From positions 62,001 to 126,000 of IMG/VR virus record IMGVR_UViG_3300046530_000052: 64,000 bases of DNA; one strand, written 5' to 3'. A model generated the notes under the pieces. The model saw only the letters and a program-made list of their open reading frames with translations, was not told where the DNA came from and made no database searches. Positions 1-7,755 of the stretch are shown in pieces; the first letter of the stretch is position 1, and each line of letters opens with the position of its first letter. The DNA is from a virus. Position numbers and translations under genes: made by a program.

Positions 1-2
1 TA

Positions 3-239
3 ACCAGCTTGTTCAACGATTACGAGGGAGAACTTAACTACCCCTTTGGGAAGGAACATCTTACTGAGGTCCCATACGGCACCATTGGTACCGAAGCTCA
101 AGCCCTTACTGAAATCCTTTTTGCGGATCTTGGTTCGGACAGTTTCGACGACGTGGTGATTAGTAACACGCCTGGGGTTGTAACGTGGTATAAGGAGAAT
201 CCCATCATGTTCCCCTTGGTACTCATCAAAGTAATTTGA
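3..239 (+). CDS. hypothetical protein, 5'-truncated by window edge
   Basis: The reading frame is open from the first bases of the window to TGA at 237-239, so the true start probably lies upstream; a TTG at 9 is only the first in-frame start-like codon. At least 76 residues are visible, ending in a hydrophobic stretch (MFPLVLIKVI). I recognise no domain. The next gene follows after 11 bp with its own ribosome site, so the two are probably co-transcribed. Function unknown. Confidence 0.5.
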   Translation, partial: TSLFNDYEGELNYPFGKEHLTEVPYGTIGTEAQALTEILFADLGSDSFDDVVISNTPGVVTWYKENPIMFPLVLIKVI

Positions 240-250
240 AGGGGGTAGTA

Positions 251-664
251 ATGATCAAACCATTAATGAACGACATCGTTGATTTCAAGTACGTGCAGTC
301 TGGGATCATTGGCGACGAAGAACGGGGCTGCGTGATCATCGGTCCCGAGCTGAACTTCCAGGCTGCGCGCTTGATTGCTCCAGAAATTGTGGTCAAGCAC
401 GCCAACATGTTCCCGTACTTCGGGGATAAGGTTAACCAGAACAACGACCCAGGCGCTTACAACTACTTCCTGATTCGTCGTCCTAATGACTCGGTTGAAG
501 TCATCGGCTACCCTTGGGTGAACGAAGATACGTTCAAGACTGTCTCTGGTCGAGTGCGGATCTACAACCTCAGCAACTTCAGCGAGAAGATGGCGGGTCC
601 TATCGCTAAGCTGTTTGCTGACTTGGGAATCTCCTACACTCAGAACGATGTCGACACCCAGTGA
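251..664 (+). CDS. hypothetical protein, 137 aa
   Basis: ATG at 251 is preceded by GAAGGGGG (about 239-245) at normal spacing, which decides this start over an in-frame TTG at 236. The product is soluble-looking, with no signal peptide or membrane segment, and rich in aromatic residues in its middle (NMFPYFGDK, YNYFLIRR). Codon use is that of a moderately expressed phage gene. A strong hairpin terminator follows the stop, so this gene closes the first transcription unit. No family recognised. Confidence 0.75.
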   Translation: MIKPLMNDIVDFKYVQSGIIGDEERGCVIIGPELNFQAARLIAPEIVVKHANMFPYFGDKVNQNNDPGAYNYFLIRRPNDSVEVIGYPWVNEDTFKTVSGRVRIYNLSNFSEKMAGPIAKLFADLGISYTQNDVDTQ

Positions 665-677
665 AAGTTTTCAAAAA

Positions 678-718
678 CCACACCTCCTATTAGTTAGGGG
701 GTGTGGGTAACTTTTTTA
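678..718 (+). terminator. intrinsic terminator
   Basis: CCACACCTCC (678-687) pairs with GGGGGTGTGG (697-706) with one G-T wobble, followed by a run of six T at 712-717. It ends the unit of the small genes and separates them from the DNA polymerase gene. Confidence 0.8.
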
Positions 719-771
719 TTTGCCTCTTTATTTTTTCTTTAATCACTTAACACGCACGAGAGCATTGGACC

Positions 772-2877
772 ATGGGTGTACCTGCTAAAGTAGACGGTGG
801 TGTAACCATCGCTGTATCACCCTTCATGGACAAGAATTACGAAACCAACCGAAATTTCCTGAAACCTTACCACTATCAAGCCGCTAACTTCCTGTCGATC
901 GTTTACAACTACGATTACGACCATTTGCTAGAACTGATGCGGGTAGTGTTCGTACCTGCTGAGAATGGCTTTAAAGAAGCTAAGTTCAAGATCTTCAAGA
1001 AGAACAAACACGGTGACCGGGTCGTAGAAGTTGTATACACCCGTGAGTTCTTCAATTACGTTAGACAAAAGAATTACCACTTATCTCCGTCGCTGGTAGC
1101 GTATACCCATACCGACGAAGAACAGTCCGTTAACTCGATCGCAACTGAAACCTTCATTGACTTCCGTCGTTTCTACAAAGGTAAGTTACACGAAGCCAAA
1201 GAAGTAGGTGATTCCGAAGCGGCCAAAGCGTTCCACGAGATCCAGAACGCCTTGAAGATCTTCAACAACGCCCAGTCGGGTGCAATGTCGTCTTCGGGTA
1301 CTCCGCTATTCAACCACTCTGGTCATACCACTCTGACCAGTATCTGCCGTTCCCTGACTTCGACTGCAAACTTGATTAACGAACGATTGATTACCGGTAA
1401 CCGGTTACTGTTGTCGTACAACAAGACCATTGAAGGCTTCTTGGCTCAGTTGCAGTTCTCTGACCATCACCTCATTGAGGAAGTGATTAAAGAACACGGT
1501 ATGAAGTACGCGACTGTTGACCAAGTCATGGACATGGTTCGTCGTTGCGCTAACTACTACTTCAGCAGCAAGTCTAAGCTGGCGAAAATTCATCGTTTCG
1601 TTGAGTTGTTGACTGGTCTGGAACGTACCATCCTGCTGTGCGTGATGGACATTCGTGGTCTGTACACGACTAACCCGAAAGTCATGACCCAGTTCTTTGC
1701 TGAGTGGTGTGCGGTTCCTGAGATTCCAGAAGGCGCTGAGCCTGACGACTTCCTCAAGCCAACCAACGGGGACTACAAGATCCTCTGCTTGACCAAGCTG
1801 GGCCGTGACCCAAGCAAGTTGGCAATGAACCACCTGAACCAGTACCACGTGAGTTTGGAAGCCAAGTGGTCCAAGTTCATCATGGCATTCTTCCGTTCTC
1901 GTATCCCACCGACTGGGATTTACGATGTAAAAGAGATCGTTCGTGAAAGCGTAATGACCTCCGACACTGACTCCGTGATCTACAGTGTTGACATGGTAAT
2001 TGAGAACTTCGCTAAGGACGAAGAAACCGAGATTCGTTTCAATGGCGTATTGACGTACTTCATCCGTTGCATTGCTGTAGACCAACACGCCAAGCTCAGC
2101 GTTAACATGAACGTGGCGAAGAAGTTCCAGCATCGTCTGCACATGAAGAATGAGTTCCTGTATACAGCCTACTTCACAACCAACATGTCTAAGCACTACT
2201 TCATGCTGGAGCTGATGTGTGAAGGGGTAATGTACGAAGCGGCTAAGCTGGAGAAGAAAGGGGTTCACTTGAAGGGCGTGAAGATCGCGGAACTGGTCCG
2301 TAACTTTACGGGTAAAGTGATGAGACAAGCACTTGATACGTTGTACAACAAAGAGAAGTTGTGCGCAGCGACCCTGCTTAAAGAAGTAGCTGACATTGAA
2401 CGAGCGTTGATCGACAATATCAGTAATGGCGGATGGTTGTGGTTGCGGAAGGATAACATCAAGCATGAATCGGTGTACGCCAATCCGGACTCGAGTATCT
2501 ACTACTACCACAAGATGTGGAAAAACCTACTGGAGCCTAAATACGGCGAAGCTCCACAACTGCCGTACAAAGCTTATAAAGTAAACCTGGCTCTCGATGG
2601 CAAGAAGAAGATGGCAACCTTCATTGACAGTATCGAGGATGAGAACTTTAAAGCGATGGCTCAGTCCTTCTTTAAAGATCGTGATGGTCTGACGTCTCTG
2701 TACGTCCCAACAGACATGATCGAAGGTATTGGGGGGATTCCTAAAGAGTTCTTGCCGTTTGTAGACATTCGGCAGGTTATCCAACAAAACTTGAAGTCGG
2801 TGTATGCAATCTTGGAATCGTTTGGGTTATTCATTCTGAACGCCAAGACCACTCGCTTGGTTTCTGACGAGCATTAA
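772..2877 (+). CDS. family B DNA polymerase, C-terminal (fingers/palm motif B and C) half
   Basis: This 701-residue protein carries the polymerase motifs of a family B DNA polymerase but no 3'-5' exonuclease. Residues about 131-170 have the basic fingers helix (FRRFYKGK) leading into motif B (LKIFNNAQSG, 161-170), and residues 397-401 (SDTDS) are motif C with two catalytic aspartates. Motif A and the exonuclease lie in a separate minus-strand gene at 35200-37020, so the enzyme appears to be assembled from two polypeptides split between motifs A and B. The spacer between motifs B and C, about 230 residues, is long for the family. The ATG at 772 follows a terminator, so the gene probably starts its own unit. 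Role: replication of phage DNA, presumably inside the phage nucleus. An alternative is a degenerate polymerase-like protein, but both aspartates of motif C are intact. Confidence 0.82.
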   Translation: MGVPAKVDGGVTIAVSPFMDKNYETNRNFLKPYHYQAANFLSIVYNYDYDHLLELMRVVFVPAENGFKEAKFKIFKKNKHGDRVVEVVYTREFFNYVRQKNYHLSPSLVAYTHTDEEQSVNSIATETFIDFRRFYKGKLHEAKEVGDSEAAKAFHEIQNALKIFNNAQSGAMSSSGTPLFNHSGHTTLTSICRSLTSTANLINERLITGNRLLLSYNKTIEGFLAQLQFSDHHLIEEVIKEHGMKYATVDQVMDMVRRCANYYFSSKSKLAKIHRFVELLTGLERTILLCVMDIRGLYTTNPKVMTQFFAEWCAVPEIPEGAEPDDFLKPTNGDYKILCLTKLGRDPSKLAMNHLNQYHVSLEAKWSKFIMAFFRSRIPPTGIYDVKEIVRESVMTSDTDSVIYSVDMVIENFAKDEETEIRFNGVLTYFIRCIAVDQHAKLSVNMNVAKKFQHRLHMKNEFLYTAYFTTNMSKHYFMLELMCEGVMYEAAKLEKKGVHLKGVKIAELVRNFTGKVMRQALDTLYNKEKLCAATLLKEVADIERALIDNISNGGWLWLRKDNIKHESVYANPDSSIYYYHKMWKNLLEPKYGEAPQLPYKAYKVNLALDGKKKMATFIDSIEDENFKAMAQSFFKDRDGLTSLYVPTDMIEGIGGIPKEFLPFVDIRQVIQQNLKSVYAILESFGLFILNAKTTRLVSDEH

Positions 2878-2880
2878 TTA

Positions 2881-3207
2881 ATGATAAACCGTAAGAAGTC
2901 TATCTGCAATAACGAGGAAACCGGAGTCCGTTTGTACTGGCACCGGGAGGCCATGGTTTACTTCGGGGCAACAGGTCGAGGGATAGAACATTTCATCCCC
3001 GGCCTTGAGAGTTATTACGAGGACCATATGACTGTGCTAGAGGATGTGGTTATTCAGACAGCCTTCGATTTCACTGAATACCAGATCTTCCCAACTTGCC
3101 CAAGTACAGTAGAGGGTATCCTTAAACTGCTTGAATCCACTAGCTTGGTTACTCCTACCCTCCGGGTTAGTCTCCCTTTCTTTAAAGCGGCCTACGGGAT
3201 GAAGTAA
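2881..3207 (+). CDS. hypothetical protein, 108 aa
   Basis: The gene starts 3 bp after the polymerase stop codon without a clear ribosome site, which suggests translational coupling to the polymerase gene. The product has mixed charge, with aromatic clusters (LYWHRE, FFKAAYG). No domain or membrane segment is recognised. A later ATG at 2953 is a possible alternative start. Function unknown. Confidence 0.6.
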   Translation: MINRKKSICNNEETGVRLYWHREAMVYFGATGRGIEHFIPGLESYYEDHMTVLEDVVIQTAFDFTEYQIFPTCPSTVEGILKLLESTSLVTPTLRVSLPFFKAAYGMK

Positions 3208-3247
3208 TAAATAGATTCAACAATCGAACATTAAGCAAAGGTGTGCC

Positions 3248-3865
3248 ATGGACGAAAGAAAGATTACACCGCACAGAACCTTGGGCATGATCCCTGGACT
3301 TAAGCCGCCTGAAGGGGCCGTTGAGCCGTCTGAGGTGTTCAGCAGACTCCCGACTACAAAAGAATTGCATACCAGTGTGAAGGGGTGGATTGAACAACGC
3401 TCCCAAGCATTCGATGGACTAAAGGAGACCATGGTTAGCACTGCCACTAGTGCTAACTCTCTCCAAAAATTCACCCTCACTGACCAAGAGTGTCAGGAGT
3501 TCGAAGAGGTGGGCAAACTATTGAATAGGTTCAATAAGCGCGAGCTTAAACTACTGAACACGGACCGGGATGTTGCTTATTACGCGGCCATCTATGTCCA
3601 TAAAGAAACTGGACTAAAGATCGGGATGAGTAATGATCAGCACGTCCTGCATCGTACCTGTGTTGAGGTACCCAAACCTAGTACTCTGAATGTATTGAAA
3701 CACGTTTGGGTGGAAGCGTGGTACAGCGGTGAAAGCTGCGAGTACTACGTTGATAATGCTGACGACCTCCGGCGACTCATGAGTATTTTGAATGAGACCG
3801 AAAGCACCGACGTCAGACTGGTTGCCTCCGAAGAATTTATCAGGACTGCCTGGCTTAAGTTATAG
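3248..3865 (+). CDS. hypothetical protein, 205 aa
   Basis: ATG at 3248 has AAGG about 8 bases upstream. The N-terminal 60 residues are Pro/Glu-rich and probably disordered. The rest looks globular, with an aromatic core (YYAAIYVHKETGLKIG and VWVEAWYSGE) reminiscent of a small beta-rich domain, but I cannot assign a family. It is the last gene of the polymerase cluster before an early-type promoter at 3877. Confidence 0.7.
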   Translation: MDERKITPHRTLGMIPGLKPPEGAVEPSEVFSRLPTTKELHTSVKGWIEQRSQAFDGLKETMVSTATSANSLQKFTLTDQECQEFEEVGKLLNRFNKRELKLLNTDRDVAYYAAIYVHKETGLKIGMSNDQHVLHRTCVEVPKPSTLNVLKHVWVEAWYSGESCEYYVDNADDLRRLMSILNETESTDVRLVASEEFIRTAWLKL

Positions 3866-3870
3866 GGAAC

Positions 3871-3890
3871 TTTAAGCCTATATCACTTGG
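3871..3890 (+). promoter_or_regulatory. early-type promoter element (CCTATATCAC)
   Basis: CCTATATCAC at 3877-3886, preceded by TTTAA, matches the recurring core CCTATATYAYC found at six other places in this window. It lies 45-54 bp upstream of the ATG at 3931 and directly after the stop of the preceding gene. The core resembles the TATATTAC early promoter motif of phiKZ-type phages, which is read by the virion RNA polymerase. Confidence 0.55.
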
Positions 3891-3930
3891 GTACTAAGAC
3901 TTATCATCTTGTTACTCTTGGAGATTGTTC

Positions 3931-4257
3931 ATGGCTAAAGTAGTTTATCTTCGTCCTAACGACATGCTCCTCGGCGTAAAGGGTCATTACGCGGAAGCTA
4001 ACGTTCACTTAGAGGAATGTCGGCGTCTGAATAAAGAGGTTGATCTTCTATCACAAGAACTCAGCCGTCTTCATGACGAGGAACATGCGGTGGTGATGCA
4101 AGGGGTCATAGCTTACCTAGACTCCGATGCAGAGCAGGTCTTTGCCCAACGACGCCAAGAGGTGTTCGAAAGGAAAGCCCAACTCATCGAGGAGAGCCAG
4201 CAAGCCCTGGACAAAGGGTCGGCTAAGCTCAAATGGATCAAAGAAACATTTGGCTGA
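3931..4257 (+). CDS. small coiled-coil protein, 108 aa
   Basis: ATG at 3931 has TTGGAG 8-10 bases upstream; an in-frame TTG at 3925 is less well placed. Residues about 25-100 are almost wholly charged helix (EECRRLNKEVDLLSQELSRL, then a second helix with QRRQEVFERKAQLIEES), predicting a helical hairpin or coiled-coil dimer. It stands alone between an early-type promoter and a perfect bidirectional terminator, so it is probably a monocistronic early gene. Early genes of this shape often encode host-takeover factors, but no target can be named from sequence. Confidence 0.75.
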   Translation: MAKVVYLRPNDMLLGVKGHYAEANVHLEECRRLNKEVDLLSQELSRLHDEEHAVVMQGVIAYLDSDAEQVFAQRRQEVFERKAQLIEESQQALDKGSAKLKWIKETFG

Positions 4258-4263
4258 ATAATA

Positions 4264-4310
4264 GCAGAGTGGGCTTGCGCCCACTCTGCCTTATCTATAC
4301 TCTTTATTTT
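4264..4310. terminator. bidirectional terminator between convergent genes
   Basis: Perfect 11-bp stem 4264-4274 / 4279-4289 with TTGC loop. A T-rich stretch (ttatctatactctttatttttt) follows on the plus strand. It lies between plus gene 3931 and minus gene 4304. Confidence 0.8.
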
Positions 4311-5413
4311 TTGCCCAAGTTTTCTTCGTTCAACTCGAATACCAGTTCCGCCAGCTCATAGAACCAACCTTTGAAGTAGGCTTCAGGAACCCGATCCAAG
4401 TTCTGGATACGCAAGTGGTGAGTGCGAGCAATCATGGTGTTGACGTCACCAGCCTTATACCCACCTTCATTGCAGTAGCTCAGGTAGATAGCCAACAGCT
4501 TCAGAATTGCCGGTTCCCAAATCCACATGGTCTGGGCGAAGATGGCATTGTTACCAGCCCTGACGTAGTTGAAGAAGGGTTGCGAGTAGATGCTGGGGAT
4601 GGCCTTCAGGAAGTGATCGAAGTTAACCAGACGACGATTCTTGTAGTAGCCTACCAAGTGACGGATCAGCTCGCCGTAGAACCGCTGGTCGTTAGCAAGG
4701 GTGAACCGTACCTTATCCGTCGTAATTAATTCTTCACAGGAGACACCATTTATAACGTGCTCATACAACACGTTGATGACACTCAGCTGGTTATGCATCA
4801 GCTGGGCATAGACGAAAGGATACTGAGCGATGTAGGCTCCAGGTCCTGTGTCGCGTTCCCGATTAAGTTTTTGGTAACCCCACCATCCTACTGCCAGCTC
4901 TACGAGATCCACACCCATGACTGCCAAGTCGCCAACAGACGACAAGAGGTAGTTAACCGGTTTGGTCACGTTGTGCTTGTAGCCGTTGGAGGTAATAGTG
5001 GAACACAGAGGGACCACAGGTCTCAACTGGTCCAAGTCCAAGGTCGCTTCATCGTAAACCTTGGTGTTGTCAATCAAGCACCAGTGCTCTCGAGTGTTGT
5101 TTCTGTAGAACCCGTCACTGATTGCTTGACCCACTCTGTTCGGAGAAGTAATCTTGAACTGAGTACATAATGAATATGCTCGTAGCCGAGTGTAATCAAC
5201 AACGTACTTCAAGCTCCAGTCTTTATCGATGCTGAGCTGTTGCAGAATCCCTACCAAGATGTGTTCGTTCTCAACGTTAAAAGGTTGATCAGCGGTCCAC
5301 TCAAGGAAGGCGTTTCTGTTGAAGTCTGTTTGTCGACGCATATTGTCGACTTCTGGGAATCGGAGTATTGGGTAGCGTGTTCTGGACGATGCAGGAAACG
5401 ATAAGGTTCTCAT
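4304..5413 (-). CDS. hypothetical protein, 369 aa
   Basis: A minus-strand gene placed back to back with the chimallin candidate. Its 369 residues contain several aromatic clusters (EHWCLID, VGWWGYQKL, MWIWEPAILKL) and a largely helical C-terminal half ending in EELNEENLGKK-type charged sequence. There is no signal peptide and no recognisable catalytic motif. An in-frame ATG at residue 25 is an alternative start because the ribosome site before 5413 is weak. The gene shares its upstream region with the chimallin transcription unit. Function unknown. Confidence 0.75.
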   Translation of the reverse strand: MRTLSFPASSRTRYPILRFPEVDNMRRQTDFNRNAFLEWTADQPFNVENEHILVGILQQLSIDKDWSLKYVVDYTRLRAYSLCTQFKITSPNRVGQAISDGFYRNNTREHWCLIDNTKVYDEATLDLDQLRPVVPLCSTITSNGYKHNVTKPVNYLLSSVGDLAVMGVDLVELAVGWWGYQKLNRERDTGPGAYIAQYPFVYAQLMHNQLSVINVLYEHVINGVSCEELITTDKVRFTLANDQRFYGELIRHLVGYYKNRRLVNFDHFLKAIPSIYSQPFFNYVRAGNNAIFAQTMWIWEPAILKLLAIYLSYCNEGGYKAGDVNTMIARTHHLRIQNLDRVPEAYFKGWFYELAELVFELNEENLGKK

Positions 5414-5459
5414 AACTAGTTATTTCCGTTTGTCGTTCTATTCTATACACACACTAATA

Positions 5460-5479
5460 TTCCGGGCGAGATCCCGGAA
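5460..5479. other. inverted repeat in the divergent intergenic region
   Basis: TTCCGGG (5460-5466) pairs with CCCGGAA (5473-5479), 6-base loop. There is no T-tract on either side, so it is not a standard terminator. It lies in the 269-bp gap between the divergent genes 4304(-) and 5683(+), about 100 bp upstream of the early-type promoter. It could be an operator, a processing site or the leader hairpin of the minus-strand transcript. Confidence 0.4.
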
Positions 5480-5571
5480 AGTCCAGAGTGCGTTTAGTAA
5501 ATTTGGGCTAATGATTTAAAGCTGCTATAGCATTCCCGTCGGTTGGAGTGGAAAGTTACAGTAGCTAAATA

Positions 5572-5590
5572 ATTTGAGGCCTATATTACT
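5572..5590 (+). promoter_or_regulatory. early promoter of the chimallin gene (TATATTAC)
   Basis: CCTATATTAC at 5580-5589 contains an exact TATATTAC, the early promoter motif described for phiKZ and EL, and follows an AT tract (aaataattt). The ATG of the chimallin candidate is 94 bp downstream, leaving a leader of roughly 80-90 nt. Immediate early expression fits a shell protein. Confidence 0.7.
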
Positions 5591-5595
5591 AGTAC

Positions 5596-5638
5596 GAATC
5601 GAAGATATAAATGTGTGTAGGCATACACTGTGCGATTC
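5596..5638 (+). other. hairpin in the 5' leader of the chimallin mRNA
   Basis: GAATCG (5596-5601) pairs with CGATTC (5633-5638). Inside it GTGTA (5615-5619) pairs with TACAC (5624-5628) around a GGCA loop. The structure falls between the early promoter and the ribosome site and may stabilise this very highly expressed message. Confidence 0.4.
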
Positions 5639-5682
5639 TGCTAACAGTCACCCTTTCTTAAGAAAAGATGGAGTTATACCTT

Positions 5683-7668
5683 ATGGCCGTTCAACAAAAC
5701 CGCAAAGGCGCGGGCAGCAATTCCTGGGATGGTAAAAATGGCAACGCCGCAGAGTTCTCCGCTCTGTCGGAACTCTTCCATACCCCTTCCATGTCGTCCG
5801 ACAACCGCCAGTTGCCGGAAGTTGATGAGGTGATCGAGATCCTCAAGAAGGGCTACACTGCGATGAGTGAATCCACCATCCAGCCTGCCCAACGCGCAAT
5901 CATCCCGACTGTCGACAAAGTGTCGCCTGTCATCAGCTCCACCCTGCCGGGTCTGGTAATGCACCGCCTGGTCGGCCAGAGCGTCTGGGTCATGCTGGTA
6001 CTGTTCTCCAACAAGGACAACGCCATCGCGACCGAAACCGTTCAAGTGCTTCAGCCTATGGGCATGCCGCACAAGACCTCGGTCCTGCTGACCCCGACCA
6101 ACTACTTCACCCACGAGCTGGTCGACAACCTGAAGAAGCACTTCAAGGGCGTCCTGGAAAACGAAGGCCTGAAAGGCGAAGTCGAGATCATCAACCTGAT
6201 GACCGAAGACTTGGAAATGCTGCAACACTCCCAGGCCGGTGAGCCGAAAGAGCGTCCACAGCGCATCGCCAACTACCTGAAAGGCGAGTGGGAAACCGCG
6301 GTGTTCTGCAAACTGTCCTCGGAGTATCCGAAGCACAAGCAGACTCTGCCTTCGCCGTTCAAAGATCCTGATGCACCGTACGGCAAAGACGGCTGGGCCG
6401 AAGCACGCGTTACCGCAATCGACGGCAAGGTCTCCCGCGCCGGCACGCTGATGCCGTCCAACATGGAACTGGTGATTTCGACCACCAACAACCCGAACAG
6501 CAGCAACAACAACCAGAACAACCCGAACTCGAAAGGGATCGTGCGCGCTCTGGCTACTGTTCAGTTGTCGGCCATCAGTTACCAAATGCACATGCAGAAC
6601 ATCGCGGCCATCTCGCAGGCCGGCGGTCAAGCCGATGCTATCCAGGCGTTCCTGGGCATCAACGGCGGCATGTACATGAACGGCTACCGTCCGCTGCACC
6701 CGGTCATCACTCTCGACCACGCCAACGCGGAAGAGATGATGAACTACAACAACGGCCTGTTCCCGCACTACTACGCGCTGTTCGCGCTGATGTGCACCAA
6801 CACCGACTACATCTTCACTGAACCACTGCGTCGCGCCAACGTCGGCTCCCGGGGCAACCTGAGCTCCTTCGAACCGCGCATCGAACAGCTGGTTGCTCAG
6901 GCGTTCACCGGTGTTCGTCCAGTAATGGACGACAAGACCATCCTGGACACCGAAGCAGTCAACAAGTGGATCCACCAGAACATCTCGCCGAACGCTCTGT
7001 TCCGCAGCAACGTGATCCTGGGCGGCCTGTCGTCCCCGGTGAACAAGCACCTGGAAGTTCTGTCGGATCCGGTCCTGGCCAACCGTCAGTCGGCGGTACA
7101 AACCATGATCGCGGTAATGGACGCAATCTCCAAAGGTCGTTTCTCGCAGATCGTTGCGGAAAACGTCAAGTCTGGCAAAGGCTGGAAGCCAGGCGATGTT
7201 GCGCTGCACCGCACGAAGATGATCGCGGTGAACGGTCTCGCGAAGAACCCACAAGGTCGCGAGCTGAACACCCTGGAAGTCGACGAAATGTACCTCGGTA
7301 CTCACAAAGGTAAGGCTGGGCTGCAACAGTCCATGAACTACCTGAGCGTGCTGTACGGCACCAACAACGAAGAAGTTCGTTCGCGTTGCCAGAAGCTGCG
7401 TATCGAAATGACCACCGGTCTGTTCGATGGTCACGTGCACATCAACAACTTCGGTTACTCCTGCGTCTGGGATCCGCATCTGATGGCTGTTATCGGTGCC
7501 GCTCTGTCGGAAATCGGTACGCTGAACGTTGCGAACACCTACAGCTCGATGCGTCCGAACAACATGGCGTTCATGCCAATGGCTGGTCTGCAAACCGTTA
7601 CGTCGGTCGGCAACAGCAACAACATGAACCTCCTGGGTGGTTTCGGTAACGGCGGGATCTGGGGCTAA
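5683..7668 (+). CDS. chmA: chimallin-like phage nucleus shell protein
   Basis: Probable main protein of the proteinaceous nucleus that encloses replicating phage DNA (homologue of phiKZ gp54 and 201phi2-1 gp105). The identification rests on gene order, size and expression signs: an exact early promoter motif upstream, 661 residues against about 610-630 in known chimallins, codon use far more biased to GC-ending codons than its neighbours, and a downstream beta'-N polymerase subunit, as in phiKZ (gp54-gp55). ATG at 5683 is chosen because GGAG lies 9 bases upstream; an in-frame ATG at 5668 has no good site. Visible features are an Asn/Ser-rich loop at about 268-283, a long mixed alpha/beta body, and a flexible C-terminal tail rich in Asn, Met and Gly that ends GGIWG. 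Chimallin C-terminal tails bind neighbouring protomers in known structures. No catalytic motif is seen. If this is not chimallin it must still be one of the most abundant early proteins. Confidence 0.75.
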   Translation: MAVQQNRKGAGSNSWDGKNGNAAEFSALSELFHTPSMSSDNRQLPEVDEVIEILKKGYTAMSESTIQPAQRAIIPTVDKVSPVISSTLPGLVMHRLVGQSVWVMLVLFSNKDNAIATETVQVLQPMGMPHKTSVLLTPTNYFTHELVDNLKKHFKGVLENEGLKGEVEIINLMTEDLEMLQHSQAGEPKERPQRIANYLKGEWETAVFCKLSSEYPKHKQTLPSPFKDPDAPYGKDGWAEARVTAIDGKVSRAGTLMPSNMELVISTTNNPNSSNNNQNNPNSKGIVRALATVQLSAISYQMHMQNIAAISQAGGQADAIQAFLGINGGMYMNGYRPLHPVITLDHANAEEMMNYNNGLFPHYYALFALMCTNTDYIFTEPLRRANVGSRGNLSSFEPRIEQLVAQAFTGVRPVMDDKTILDTEAVNKWIHQNISPNALFRSNVILGGLSSPVNKHLEVLSDPVLANRQSAVQTMIAVMDAISKGRFSQIVAENVKSGKGWKPGDVALHRTKMIAVNGLAKNPQGRELNTLEVDEMYLGTHKGKAGLQQSMNYLSVLYGTNNEEVRSRCQKLRIEMTTGLFDGHVHINNFGYSCVWDPHLMAVIGAALSEIGTLNVANTYSSMRPNNMAFMPMAGLQTVTSVGNSNNMNLLGGFGNGGIWG

Positions 7669-7692
7669 GCAGTACTGCTGTAATTGAGTAGT

Positions 7693-7737
7693 GGGTTAGG
7701 GGGCTTCGGTCCCCTAACCCCTATTCTTCTTTTTTAA
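7693..7737 (+). terminator. terminator with UUCG tetraloop
   Basis: 12-bp stem 7693-7704 / 7709-7720 (one G-U pair) closed by a C(UUCG)G tetraloop, followed by a T-rich tract (cttctttttt). It ends the chimallin transcript. Confidence 0.9.
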
Positions 7738-7755
7738 ATTTCAGGAGTTAGCTTT

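Noticed and set aside
5674-7593. Long open frame on the minus strand opposite the chimallin candidate (over 600 codons)
   Set aside because: It mirrors the GC-ending codon bias of the plus gene, has a His/Val/Arg-rich composition typical of antisense frames, and lacks a ribosome site.
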